From positions 60,296 through 124,295 of the forward strand of contig JAKLFB010000018.1 of assembly GCA_022711435.1 (NCBI GenBank): a stretch of 64,000 nt of DNA. Direction: 5' to 3'. Made by a program: the position numbers and the translations under genes. Source of the DNA: Verrucomicrobiota bacterium. GTDB taxonomy: Bacteria > Verrucomicrobiota > Verrucomicrobiia > Limisphaerales > UBA1319. Position 1 is the stretch's first letter; every line of letters begins with the position of its first letter. Under the pieces are notes generated by a model. It was not told the origin of the DNA. It did no database searches and saw only the letters and a program-made list of their open reading frames with translations. This document shows, in pieces, positions 33,398-41,927 of this stretch.

Positions 33398-36136
33398 CTA
33401 TTTCTTTCGTGCCAGGTAAAAATGTCCGCCAGTTCGGCCCGCCTGCCAGCCGTTCAGGGATGGGCTGAGGACCTCGACATGGATCTCGGTGAGCCCCGTG
33501 GCGCTGGCAACATCCGCTCCCAGGACCAGGTCCTTGCCCGTCGATGCGAGGTAGTCGCTCACCCGCCGCGCGCACTCGACATCGGATTCGGGCCGGCAGA
33601 GCAAATCCAAGGCAGGTGTTTCCGGATTGCCCTCGTAGCTCCAGCGCATCGTGTGAGGGTCGCAGCTCACCAGGACCGTATGCGACAATCCTCCGGGTCT
33701 GGGCCCGGAGAAGAAACCCGCAAACGCATAGTGCCAAACCCCTCCGTCTCGTTCGAGTTGTTGGTTGCGCGCGGCGATCACTGTGGAAAACGGGGTGACG
33801 ATCTTGCCGGAGGCCATCGCGGCAGGATCCATCAGGAAACAGAAGAGGAGGCCGCCGGCCACCTTCTTTCCGCAGAGCCCTTTCACAGTCAACCGCCGTC
33901 CCAAGGGAATCGAGTCGAGCAAACCTTCGGGCCAGCGCTGGACCGCCTCGAGGTCGCGCAACTCGGAAAGGCGATCTGTCTCACTCGAATTCAATTCGAT
34001 CTCGGGAGTGCCGAGGAGTCCGGGAGCGACGTGAAAAAGCTGTGGCGCCAGCGATGCAAGGTGCTCCTGGAGACGGGATTTCCAGCAGCCGAAAATCTCG
34101 TCCTCGACGTGTCGCAAGCATGCCCGATGCGGTTCGCCCTGGGCGGCGCAAACCTGCAACCCGATGGCGCGTTCCGGCTGGGTCGATGCGCCTGCGAAGG
34201 CCTCAGCTCCAACCCCTCGAGGTGCATCATCCATGCAAGTCCTCGAGGGCACATCCCGCCGGCCGAAGCGGCCCTTGCCCCCACTGCCCAGCGCCTTGAT
34301 TGCCGCGGCAGCATCGGGCACACCCGCACCGGTTTCCCAGGCGCGCCGATGGGGCATGCCATCCTCCCGGTTCAATGGGACACAGGAACGGCGCATGGTC
34401 TCGAGAACGAGATCGCGACGAGCTTTCCGGTCTTTCTCGAGACAGATTCCATAGAGCACGGCGCTCAGCCCAGCGATCGCGGGTGTGGCCATGCTCGTGC
34501 CGGAGATGGCCGTGAATAACCCGGAGCCGTCGCTCGATGGATATCGGCCGAGCAGTGCCTTCGCCCCCAGAACGCCCACCCCCGGCCCCACCAAGTCGGG
34601 TTTGCCAAACAGGGGATGGCGTGGATTGCTCGAGCCCCTGCTGGAGAACCGAGCCAGCCGCCGCCGGGCATCACAAGCGCCGACCGCCAGAACCGCTGGG
34701 GCATCGGCTGGGGCGCCCACAGTCTCGAGGCTCGGTCCGCTGTTGCCGGCCGCCGCGACGATGAGAATGCCATGTTGTTGGGCCAGGCATTCACAAGCGA
34801 TCCGCAGCAGTCCGCCACCGTCCGAACTCTCCGCCTCGCCGATGGAGAGGCTCAGGACATCGACCCCCTCGGCCGCCATCCAATCCAGCGCCAGGAGCAG
34901 GCTTTCCATTGAACTGTTGCCGTCCTGCCCGAATACTTTGGCAAAAACCAACTCCGCTCCAGGCGCCACCCCGATGTCCGCCTCGCCGCGGCCCAGCGCC
35001 ACAGACGCACAATGGGTTCCATGCCCATCCCAGTCGCGCGAGTTCCCATCCCCGCTGAAATCGCGAAGGTGTTCTGGATCCAAGTGCCGGAGCGCCGGGT
35101 GGTCGATGTCCAGTCCCGTGTCGAGCATTCCCAACCGAACGCCTTCTCCCAGAGGCCGGCTCGTCAGAGTGTCCAGGCCAAAGAATGCGGGCGCTGCCAT
35201 GGACTTGGCCGGCTGCGGCGGAGGCAGCGGACGCCAGAATCGGAATCGGCTTGCCGCCAACACAGTGGTCGCGTTCAATCGCGTCTGCACGTAGCGCAAG
35301 ACGTCGCCCAGAGGCGGCAATGAGATCTCGACAATCGGCAGGTGTCGGAATGGGCGCCGCAAACGGCCGCTCAATGGGCCGTCTTCCAGCAGCCGCACTG
35401 CCTCGTCAACGACCAGGAGACGCAGCCAGGCCTTTCCCAAACACCATTCCTGCGCCAATGCCCACAACTCCAGCCACTCCCTCGGCTCATCGATCTGGCC
35501 TGCCGCAAGCCGGTCCCAGTGCCGCCGGAACGGACCCGAATCCGGCATGGCCATCGGCACCCAATCCGCTCCCGACTCGTGTGCTGGCGCACGGTCCTTT
35601 GGCTGGCCGATGTCAAGCAACTGGATGCCAGGTGCGGGCGGGATCCGAAAGCACTCGGGCGCTGGTCCCGCACTGGCGGGCGCCGGTGGCACGAGTCGCG
35701 GTTCGAACCAGACCTTATCGATCAGCCCTTGATCGAGCAAACGCGCCCAGATATCGAGCGAAAGGCATGCGGCCCCAAGCCCCAGATGCGGGAAAATCCT
35801 CAGCTCACCCAGCGCCAGGACTGCACCTTCGGCTGCCTGCGCCTCGCGAATAAAGAGGTGACTCGGGTTCGCGTCGACAAATGCCCTCAAACCTGCCATC
35901 GACCCTCCGGACTCGGCGAGTCGGAAGGCCAATCGCAGCGATTCTCCCGACAACTCGCCATGCCCGGGATCGAACGGTTGACCCGCGTCGGCAAACTCGG
36001 GTCGAGCCAGCAGCGCACGCAGCTTGGCTTTCTGCTCGTCCGGCCCGGCTGGCTGCCGAACCTGGTCACCACCAGTACTCATCGTGCACAGCGAGTGGAT
36101 TTGTCCGGGGGACTCTGTGCGAAAGTTGTTCTTCAT
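33398..36136 (-). CDS. Subtilisin-like (S8) serine protease, large, without signal peptide
   Basis: 912 residues from ATG 36136; ATG 36082 (MSTGGDQVRQ) is an alternative and neither has a ribosome binding site. About residues 330-620 are a subtilisin domain with Asp in GMLDTGLDIDHP (D339), His in DGHGTHCASV (H372) and Ser in ISGTSMATP (S548), plus the AAAGNSGP oxyanion strand. A 320-residue N-terminal extension, partly repeat-like, and a 290-residue C-terminal extension have no recognised family. No signal peptide is visible, so it probably acts in the cytoplasm; long-tailed cytoplasmic subtilases occur in bacterial conflict and cell-death loci. Position in the ESCRT-like operon suggests it processes an operon product or a host target. 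Confidence 0.83.
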   Translation of the reverse strand: MKNNFRTESPGQIHSLCTMSTGGDQVRQPAGPDEQKAKLRALLARPEFADAGQPFDPGHGELSGESLRLAFRLAESGGSMAGLRAFVDANPSHLFIREAQAAEGAVLALGELRIFPHLGLGAACLSLDIWARLLDQGLIDKVWFEPRLVPPAPASAGPAPECFRIPPAPGIQLLDIGQPKDRAPAHESGADWVPMAMPDSGPFRRHWDRLAAGQIDEPREWLELWALAQEWCLGKAWLRLLVVDEAVRLLEDGPLSGRLRRPFRHLPIVEISLPPLGDVLRYVQTRLNATTVLAASRFRFWRPLPPPQPAKSMAAPAFFGLDTLTSRPLGEGVRLGMLDTGLDIDHPALRHLDPEHLRDFSGDGNSRDWDGHGTHCASVALGRGEADIGVAPGAELVFAKVFGQDGNSSMESLLLALDWMAAEGVDVLSLSIGEAESSDGGGLLRIACECLAQQHGILIVAAAGNSGPSLETVGAPADAPAVLAVGACDARRRLARFSSRGSSNPRHPLFGKPDLVGPGVGVLGAKALLGRYPSSDGSGLFTAISGTSMATPAIAGLSAVLYGICLEKDRKARRDLVLETMRRSCVPLNREDGMPHRRAWETGAGVPDAAAAIKALGSGGKGRFGRRDVPSRTCMDDAPRGVGAEAFAGASTQPERAIGLQVCAAQGEPHRACLRHVEDEIFGCWKSRLQEHLASLAPQLFHVAPGLLGTPEIELNSSETDRLSELRDLEAVQRWPEGLLDSIPLGRRLTVKGLCGKKVAGGLLFCFLMDPAAMASGKIVTPFSTVIAARNQQLERDGGVWHYAFAGFFSGPRPGGLSHTVLVSCDPHTMRWSYEGNPETPALDLLCRPESDVECARRVSDYLASTGKDLVLGADVASATGLTEIHVEVLSPSLNGWQAGRTGGHFYLARKK

Positions 36137-36335
36137 TCAACAAGAAATGTCATCGAGCGGCGTGCTGCGAATTGGGTGGCTGTCAGCGGTTCGTATTCTC
36201 CCCCCGATCGGGAACTGACAGGAGAGAGGCGGCGCGAACGGGTGAAAGCGTGCTGGTGGAGGAGATTCATGCTGGGCGAGCATTGCCAAGCCGGCGGCCG
36301 ACTGTGTGAATCGCCTGGCACTCGGCGAAGGAGAA

Positions 36336-37061
36336 TCAAAGGTTAACCCGATCCACCACGGGGATCTCGAACAAGCCCCAACCCCAGCCCTCGCGGCCGT
36401 GTTTCGTCTCGAACCTGCCCGTCAAGCTGTCCGTGACGGCTCCCCGATCCCACTCGGAATCCAGGCCGCGGTAATGAGCGTTGAATCCCAGCCAGTCCAC
36501 ATGAAAATCCCCGGCCTCGACCGCCACCTGCCGGTCCGTCACCACCGCCAATAATCGCTCCGGATAACCGTTGGCCCGGCCGTTGTCACCATACGAATCC
36601 CCCTTCTCCTGGTACGGCTCGGCCGCCTCGACAAAGGGAGACATCCCTTCATTGGGCGTGACCAGCAGCGTTCGCTGCGCCGGGATCCACCGAGTGGATT
36701 CAGGCGAGTGCGGAAAGAGCTTCGCCACACGGCCGCTCATCCCGAGGTTGAACATATGCAAGTAGCCAGAACGATCCGACTCGACCAAGATGTGCAAGTA
36801 ATCCCCCACCCGTAACTCGTCCACCATGCATGCGGACTTCAACCGATCCAGATCATCGGACGACAGCGGCGCGCTCGATTCCGGACATGGCTCGAAACAG
36901 GGCGGCGGCTGGCCATGACGAACAAATCCGCGCATGCCGCGCAGCTCGGCCCCCGGGGCCGGAACCACGTACACCCGCACCGCGCAGACCGGTTGCAGCT
37001 TGCGCAGACCATTCACTGCCTCGACGATCTGTGCTTGCCGAAGCGATAAGTTCCCGTTCAT
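36336..37061 (-). CDS. DUF4384-domain protein
   Basis: 241 residues from ATG 37061, supported by a GAGGGA site. About residues 75-190 form a DUF4384-like domain: ELRVGDYLHILVESDRSGYL, HMFNLGMSGRVAKLFPHS, and a later strand with RTLLVTPNEG. DUF4384 is a beta domain found beside proteases and kinases in envelope-linked systems; its ligand is unknown. No signal peptide or membrane helix is visible. The SPFH-like protein of the same operon carries a related domain at its C-terminus, tying the two halves of the operon together. It lies 44 bases before the 204-residue gene's stop. Confidence 0.7.
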   Translation of the reverse strand: MNGNLSLRQAQIVEAVNGLRKLQPVCAVRVYVVPAPGAELRGMRGFVRHGQPPPCFEPCPESSAPLSSDDLDRLKSACMVDELRVGDYLHILVESDRSGYLHMFNLGMSGRVAKLFPHSPESTRWIPAQRTLLVTPNEGMSPFVEAAEPYQEKGDSYGDNGRANGYPERLLAVVTDRQVAVEAGDFHVDWLGFNAHYRGLDSEWDRGAVTDSLTGRFETKHGREGWGWGLFEIPVVDRVNL

Positions 37062-37066
37062 GATGA

Positions 37067-37072
37067 TCCCTC
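37067..37072 (-). promoter_or_regulatory. Ribosome binding site of the DUF4384 gene
   Basis: GAGGGA read on the - strand, five bases before ATG 37061. It excludes the longer reading from 37139, which overlaps the next gene. Confidence 0.6.
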
Positions 37073-37104
37073 GCCATGACAGCCCGTTTCGCTTTCCAAC
37101 GATT

Positions 37105-37719
37105 CTAGGCGCCTGCGGCGTCGGCTTCCATCTCGACATGGCATTGGCCGTCCAATGTCTCGAGCCGAATCCGGTATCGGCCTGGGCTCACGTCTCCGGC
37201 GCTGTACCGCTCGCCCTCGACGATTCGAGGTCCGCCCACCGTGCCCCCGCCGGCCGCCCATACCGTCAACCGGAACGGCTTCAATGGCCGCCTCTCCTCG
37301 TCCAGCAACGTCATCGAAAACTTCAGCCGCCGGTCGGCCTGCACCTCGATTCCCAGCATCCCCACACACCGCACACCCGGTCGGATAAACATCCGTTGCC
37401 GTATGCCGCCAGTCTCGCCGGCCAGAGCGCCACCGCTCGCGCCCTCACCCGTGCCGCGCATGGCCCTGTCCGAAGCCATCGCCGGCGCTGCCAAACCCGC
37501 CTCCAGTTCCTCCATGCCAGCCGACACCCGGATCTTGAATCCCTGCCACAACTCATACACCCGTTGCGCCAAAGAGCCGGCGGCTGATCCCTCTCGCTCC
37601 CGCCTCCATTGCGCCAGAAGGTGGCCATGCCGTGCACGCACATCCTCCTTGCTGGGCCGCAAAGCCGCCAGCGCTCGATCCAGCTTTTCGCACAATTCAA
37701 ACCCCAATTCCTGGCTCAT
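37105..37719 (-). CDS. Protein of unknown function next to sigma factor
   Basis: 204 residues, no recognised family. Residues 1-75 are helical and charged (LGFELCEKLDRALAALRPS, LAQRVYELWQGF). A Gly/Ala-rich linker lies at about 85-105, and residues 110-200 form a beta domain (VRCVGMLGIEVQADRRLKFSM, SPGRYRIRLETLDGQCHVEM). No membrane segment. It lies 42 bases after the sigma-factor stop and 43 bases before the DUF4384 gene start. Proteins in this position often regulate the sigma factor, but nothing in the sequence proves that here. Confidence 0.6.
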   Translation of the reverse strand: MSQELGFELCEKLDRALAALRPSKEDVRARHGHLLAQWRREREGSAAGSLAQRVYELWQGFKIRVSAGMEELEAGLAAPAMASDRAMRGTGEGASGGALAGETGGIRQRMFIRPGVRCVGMLGIEVQADRRLKFSMTLLDEERRPLKPFRLTVWAAGGGTVGGPRIVEGERYSAGDVSPGRYRIRLETLDGQCHVEMEADAAGA

Positions 37720-37761
37720 ATTCTTCCTGGTTGCCAGCCTCCTCAGTGAACCCTGGGACGG

Positions 37762-38538
37762 TCATTCTCGGTTCCTTAACAAAAAACGGCTTACTTGCAT
37801 CAGAGCGGCTGCCGCCGTTTCCCGGCTCACGCCGCCTGCCTGGGCAATCCGGCTCAGGGATTCGTTGGCTATCCACCGATCCAACCACGCCGCATGAACC
37901 CGCTCGGGGTATTGACGCAGATCCTCTTGCCGATCTTTCGCCAAACTTCTCAGTAAATGTTTCAAGATCCGTCCGATCGCCAACTGGACCTGGTTCTCCG
38001 TCACCTCAAAGATCTCAGCGATTTCCTTGATCCGGAACTCCTTGCAATACCACAGATCGAAATATCCAGCGTGCTCTTGGTTTGGGTAATCCGCCAGCCA
38101 ATCGGCCATCGCTTGCCCGAACTCGAGGCGGCAGAGGTTCTCGGCGGCATCCGGCGCCGGATCCGCCCCGATCAGGCTCTCGAGCAGCGAACGATCATCG
38201 TCAGAATCGGCCCCATCGAGCGAGACCAAACGCTTCTGCTCACGCCATACACGCCGCCGTTGGTCCCGGACCGAGTTGAACACCAATTTCCAAAAATAAC
38301 CCCAGGGATTCTCCGCACCAAGAATGAGACCGAGGTTGGCAATCACCTTCTCATAAACAAGGCCGGCGCTGGATCCCTCATCCCGTGCCGGAACACGAAG
38401 AATGCGCTCGATGGCAATGATTTCCTGCAACAGGATCACTCCCCATTCATCAAATTCCTCCGGCATGATTCGACCGCTGGCAACCTGCCCGGTCAGAACC
38501 ATAAACCGCTCCCGCCTCGATCCCGTCTCGCTGTCCAT
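37762..38538 (-). CDS. Sigma-70 family (ECF-like) sigma factor
   Basis: 258 residues from ATG 38538, the first Met next to conserved sequence. Region 2 is recognisable at about 85-115 (ENPWGYFWKLVFNSVRDQRRR) and region 4 at about 160-200 (YCKEFRIKEIAEIFEVTENQVQLAIGRILKHL), a helix-turn-helix. A further 55 residues at the end may form another helix-turn-helix (IANESLSRIAQAGGVSRETAAA). It is the first gene of the - strand cluster ending at 20758, so it may drive the operon and its own synthesis from a promoter in 38539-38742. No consensus promoter could be named there. Confidence 0.75.
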   Translation of the reverse strand: MDSETGSRRERFMVLTGQVASGRIMPEEFDEWGVILLQEIIAIERILRVPARDEGSSAGLVYEKVIANLGLILGAENPWGYFWKLVFNSVRDQRRRVWREQKRLVSLDGADSDDDRSLLESLIGADPAPDAAENLCRLEFGQAMADWLADYPNQEHAGYFDLWYCKEFRIKEIAEIFEVTENQVQLAIGRILKHLLRSLAKDRQEDLRQYPERVHAAWLDRWIANESLSRIAQAGGVSRETAAAALMQVSRFLLRNRE

Positions 38539-38742
38539 ATGCAAGGATTCTTGCCGCTTGCCGATCAGCCTAGCCAAACGAGGATAACATGTAAATAGAC
38601 TTCGCCAGCCTGACGAGTGGATACTGCTAAACCTGTCGGGGCGGGACCGGGAGGGCCAGTGTTGATTCCGGCTTGCCAAACACTGCCTGAACAGGTAGCA
38701 AGAAAACAATCCATGGACTTGGGATCAACCAAGAATCCGAAG

Positions 38743-39266
38743 ATGCTCGAAATCCATTTGTCCAACAAACGCCGCCCTCAGGATATGCTGCTGATCATGC
38801 GCCGCAAGGAGGAGGCATTGGATTGCCGGCTGGCCGAGCTGACACGCGACTACATACGCTGCGAGCGGGAGATCGATTTCTCTCTCAAGAAAAAAACAGA
38901 TGTTATTCTCAAAGGCCACAACCTCGAGAAGCGGCTGGCTGATACTGAACTGAAGGCTCTCTATCGCCAGATTTCGGATTTGCGCTGCGCAATATCCTGC
39001 GCCACCAAGGCCCGCGCCTTCTTTTCCCTCGCTCGTTTGAAGCTCGAACGGCACTCGGGCGCCAAACGCAAGACTGCTTGGAACAATTTCCATACGCTCC
39101 CACCGATGCAGTCCGCACAGTCCGGCACACGCTTTTGCCCAAGCTTTGTCCGCGCCGCTCAGCGTGTCGATCTCTCGAAATCACGTTCGAGGGCGGGCAG
39201 GTCGTTGACGATCCTGACCCTCAGCCGGACGCAGAGCGGCCCGTCACTTGGGGCTGGGAGGGCTGA
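38743..39266 (+). pseudogene. Truncated and frameshifted ESCRT-III/PspA-like paralogue
   Basis: From ATG 38743 to about 39100 the frame encodes a protein that aligns by eye with the 208-residue ESCRT-III-like protein at 32077: MLEIHLSNKRRPQDMLL against MFETLVQVFKKRKLQDVVL, CRLAELTRDYIRCEREIDF against RRIAELGYDRKRSDREAEA, and TKARAFFSLARLKLERHS against IKARAFVRVTRRKLERYS. It stops matching at residue 119. A neighbouring frame continues to a stop at 39266 (SLEITFEGGQVVDDPDP), which suggests a frameshift near 39090 or a replaced tail. The rest of the original frame, past 39100, runs antisense through the next gene and is not believed. It is transcribed divergently from the sigma factor. An ATG at 38713 is an alternative start. 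Confidence 0.6.
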
Positions 39267-40956
39267 GACGGTCGATCTCGGCCTGGTACTGGTCGGCTTC
39301 GTTTTTTTGGCCCAGTTGCGTGGCCAGGGTCTGAAGCACACGATACACCGAGAGCCGATCGGAGTAGTCCGGATGCTGGCGGAGAAATTCCTGGTACAGC
39401 GCGTAAGCCTCCCGGGTCTGGCGCGCTTGAGCCATCCACCGGCCCAATGCAAGGGTGATCCGGATCCCCTGCTGGGGAGTAACAGTGAGCCCGCGCGCCC
39501 TCTGGAGCGTGGCGATCGCGGATGCCGTCTCGCCCGCGGCATGCTCGAGATCGGCCATCTTCTCGAGCAGGACCGCGCTCGAGGCGGTCGCGGGCGATTC
39601 GCGCAGGAAACGAATGACCTCGTCGCGGGAGGCCCTGCCCTCCGCCATGCGGTTGGCCTGCAGCAGAACCCGCCAGGGCTGGACATCGTCCGGCCCCGTC
39701 ATTCCCGCCGCCAGCGGATCCTGCGGCATCGGCAGATAGAGCGGATCCCCAACCACCGCTGTCTGCCACGAAAGAAACCGCTGCGAGGCCAGGGCCGCCT
39801 CGCCAAACGTGAAGCCCTCCAGAAGCCGCTTGAAAAACACATCGAGGTTCGGCGTCGCATCCAGATACGGCTCGTAGACGCAGCCCATCGTCGCCGTCGC
39901 CCCCTTCAAGAGAAGCGCCCCCACCCAGCTCGATGAGGTCCGGACCGAGCTCGCGCTGAACGAGAACAGGTGATACGCCACCGCGCCCGGCACAAACTCG
40001 ACCTGCGGCAGCAGAAACGGCCCGCTCACTTTTCCGTCGTACCACCCCGCATACAGCGCGATGTGGCTCAGGGGAAACCCGGCCGGGAATGTGGCCCCCT
40101 GGTCATCGAGCACTGTCTCGAATCCGAACTTCCGGGCAGCCGCAGCCGCGCCATGCAGCCAGTCGTCCCCCACGCGGTACGTCCCGGTCCGGATCCCCCG
40201 CGCGTCGAAATAGGCGCGCCCCCAGAGCCCGCGCTGCTCGGCGGCCACCGCCTGGTCCACCAGACGGCGCGCGATCTCCGCAGAAGGCCCATCCACCCGG
40301 CCCACGATCAGGACGCCGTTGGTCGGATGGATCGATGAGGCCTGGCCAGCCTGGTATTGCGGGTTCGCCACCATCCCGTACAGCCGGCGCCCCTGCTTGA
40401 CCCAGGGCAGCAGGGCCAGCTCCGAATCCACCGCCGCTTCGTTCCGGCGCAAGCCCGGCTTCAGCAGGTGCTGCCCCGCCTCGACTACGTTCGTGTCCGG
40501 CGCGATCCGCAAGGGCACGCCGTAACAAAGCACCGCATACCGCACGCGCGATCCAGTCAGCCGCGCATAGCCCCGGCCCGCCGCATCCGCCGTCGCCATC
40601 TGGATCGCCAGACGATAGGTGAACCAGTGGCGCGATTCCATCGCTTCCAGCAACGGCTCCTCCAGACGAGCCTGATACTCCGATCGGGAAATCGTCTCCG
40701 CCCGCGACAGGTCCAGGCCGATCACCTGTTCGGATGGGACCTGCCGGACGAGCGCGTAATGCTCGGCCACAGCCTGGGAATCGGGCCATTGGCGATTGTA
40801 AATGACGAGCGTCTCGTCCCCCCGGCCCGCCCCGCGGCCCGCCGGAGCCGCCAGCGCCCACACCAGCGCCGCCACCACCCCCGCCAGATGCCAGGCTTCC
40901 CCCCTAAAAAGCCGGATGCCTGCACTTCGACTATCGGCCGCGCAGGGACGATCCAT
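39244..40956 (-). CDS. TIGR03790 family exported protein with TPR tail
   Basis: 570 residues from ATG 40956, just clear of the neighbouring MBL gene, followed by a signal peptide (WHLAGVVAALVWALAAPAGRGAG). Residues about 45-400 follow the TIGR03790 family, common in Verrucomicrobiota and Planctomycetota: ETLVIYNRQWPDSQAVAEHY, ETISRSEYQARLEEPL, RYAVLCYGVPLRI, DGPSAEIARRLVD and GATATMGCVYEPYL. The biochemical role of the family is not known. The C-terminal 130 residues are TPR-like helices (SSAVLLEKMADLEHAAGETA, TREAYALYQEFLRQHPDY). Its end overlaps the end of the truncated ESCRT-III-like gene by 23 bases. Confidence 0.83.
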   Translation of the reverse strand: MDRPCAADSRSAGIRLFRGEAWHLAGVVAALVWALAAPAGRGAGRGDETLVIYNRQWPDSQAVAEHYALVRQVPSEQVIGLDLSRAETISRSEYQARLEEPLLEAMESRHWFTYRLAIQMATADAAGRGYARLTGSRVRYAVLCYGVPLRIAPDTNVVEAGQHLLKPGLRRNEAAVDSELALLPWVKQGRRLYGMVANPQYQAGQASSIHPTNGVLIVGRVDGPSAEIARRLVDQAVAAEQRGLWGRAYFDARGIRTGTYRVGDDWLHGAAAAARKFGFETVLDDQGATFPAGFPLSHIALYAGWYDGKVSGPFLLPQVEFVPGAVAYHLFSFSASSVRTSSSWVGALLLKGATATMGCVYEPYLDATPNLDVFFKRLLEGFTFGEAALASQRFLSWQTAVVGDPLYLPMPQDPLAAGMTGPDDVQPWRVLLQANRMAEGRASRDEVIRFLRESPATASSAVLLEKMADLEHAAGETASAIATLQRARGLTVTPQQGIRITLALGRWMAQARQTREAYALYQEFLRQHPDYSDRLSVYRVLQTLATQLGQKNEADQYQAEIDRLSPPSPK

Positions 40957-40987
40957 GCTCTTTGGACGGCCAGCAGGGGCTGTCGGT

Positions 40988-41770
40988 TCAGTCGATTTCA
41001 ACGCGCAATCCGTCATAGGCAAGTTCGATCCCGGCCGGCAAGGCCGCCTGGTCGCGGTCATGGTCGTAATCATGGGTCAGGTGAGTCAAATAAGAGCGCT
41101 CGGCGCCGATCCGAACCGCCGCCTCGAGGGCTTCTGCAAGGCACATGTGCGTGCGATGCGGCTTGGGACGCAGCGCATCGAGGACGGCGATCCGAACGCC
41201 TCGGATCCGATCGATCACCGCCGGCGGCACCGCCTGGCAGTCGCTCAGGTAGGCCGCGCATTTCACTCCCGCTTGCTCGAACAGATACCCGTGCGTCGGC
41301 GTCGGCCCGTGCGGCAGCGGCAAAGGGGTCACGTCCAGATCCCCCAGGCGAAACGCCCCATCCAGCTCCCGAGGCTCCGGCATGAAATACCCCGGCAGGA
41401 TCGGCCCCCCCCGGAACGCGTAGGCAAACACGCGGCGCAGGTCCGCCATGGTCTCCGCCCCCGCATACACCGGCAGCGCGCCCCCCCGCAGATCGCAGAA
41501 CCGCCGGCAATCGTCCAGCCCCATGATGTGATCCGCATGGGAGTGGGTGATCAGCACCGCATCGAGCCAACGGATCCCCTCGCGCAGCATCTGGATCCGA
41601 AACTCCGGCGTGGTATCCACCACCAGCCGCACCTGGGGTGTCGCCAGGTAAATCGATGGGCGGGTCCGATGGTTCTTAGGGTTGGCCAGGAATTCGGGCG
41701 GATACTCCTTCCCGATCATCGGCACGCCTTGCGACGTCCCCGTGCCCAGAAATACAAGGGTCAGCGGCAT
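40988..41770 (-). CDS. MBL-fold metal-dependent hydrolase
   Basis: 260 residues from ATG 41770 ([17 protein letters not shown]); ATG 41785 adds five residues. The metallo-beta-lactamase fold is shown by [10 protein letters not shown], the first metal motif [13 protein letters not shown] (HxHxDH), a later His in [15 protein letters not shown], the Asp in AAYLSDC, and the last His in [10 protein letters not shown]. This pattern is close to the PhnP/Lactonase-like cyclic phosphodiesterase branch. Substrate unknown. It lies divergently from recN, and the 31 bases to the TIGR03790 gene suggest co-transcription. Confidence 0.85.
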   Translation of the reverse strand: MPLTLVFLGTGTSQGVPMIGKEYPPEFLANPKNHRTRPSIYLATPQVRLVVDTTPEFRIQMLREGIRWLDAVLITHSHADHIMGLDDCRRFCDLRGGALPVYAGAETMADLRRVFAYAFRGGPILPGYFMPEPRELDGAFRLGDLDVTPLPLPHGPTPTHGYLFEQAGVKCAAYLSDCQAVPPAVIDRIRGVRIAVLDALRPKPHRTHMCLAEALEAAVRIGAERSYLTHLTHDYDHDRDQAALPAGIELAYDGLRVEID

Positions 41771-41927
41771 GCGGCGCACCCCCATCGCCGCCCCGCCCGC
41801 CCCAGCGATCCGCCGGGATTCTCGCAAGACATCGGCTGCATCTTTCGCCGGAACATAGTGCAGCACCGCCGATATGGCCATGCATTTGTTGCCAAAACCC
41901 AATTTTTCGGACAGGCTCCATCGCATC

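Noticed and set aside
39101..39936. Continuation of the truncated ESCRT-III-like frame as an 830-base coding region on +
   Set aside because: It runs antisense through the well-supported TIGR03790 gene, and its translation is Arg/Pro-rich without protein-like pattern.
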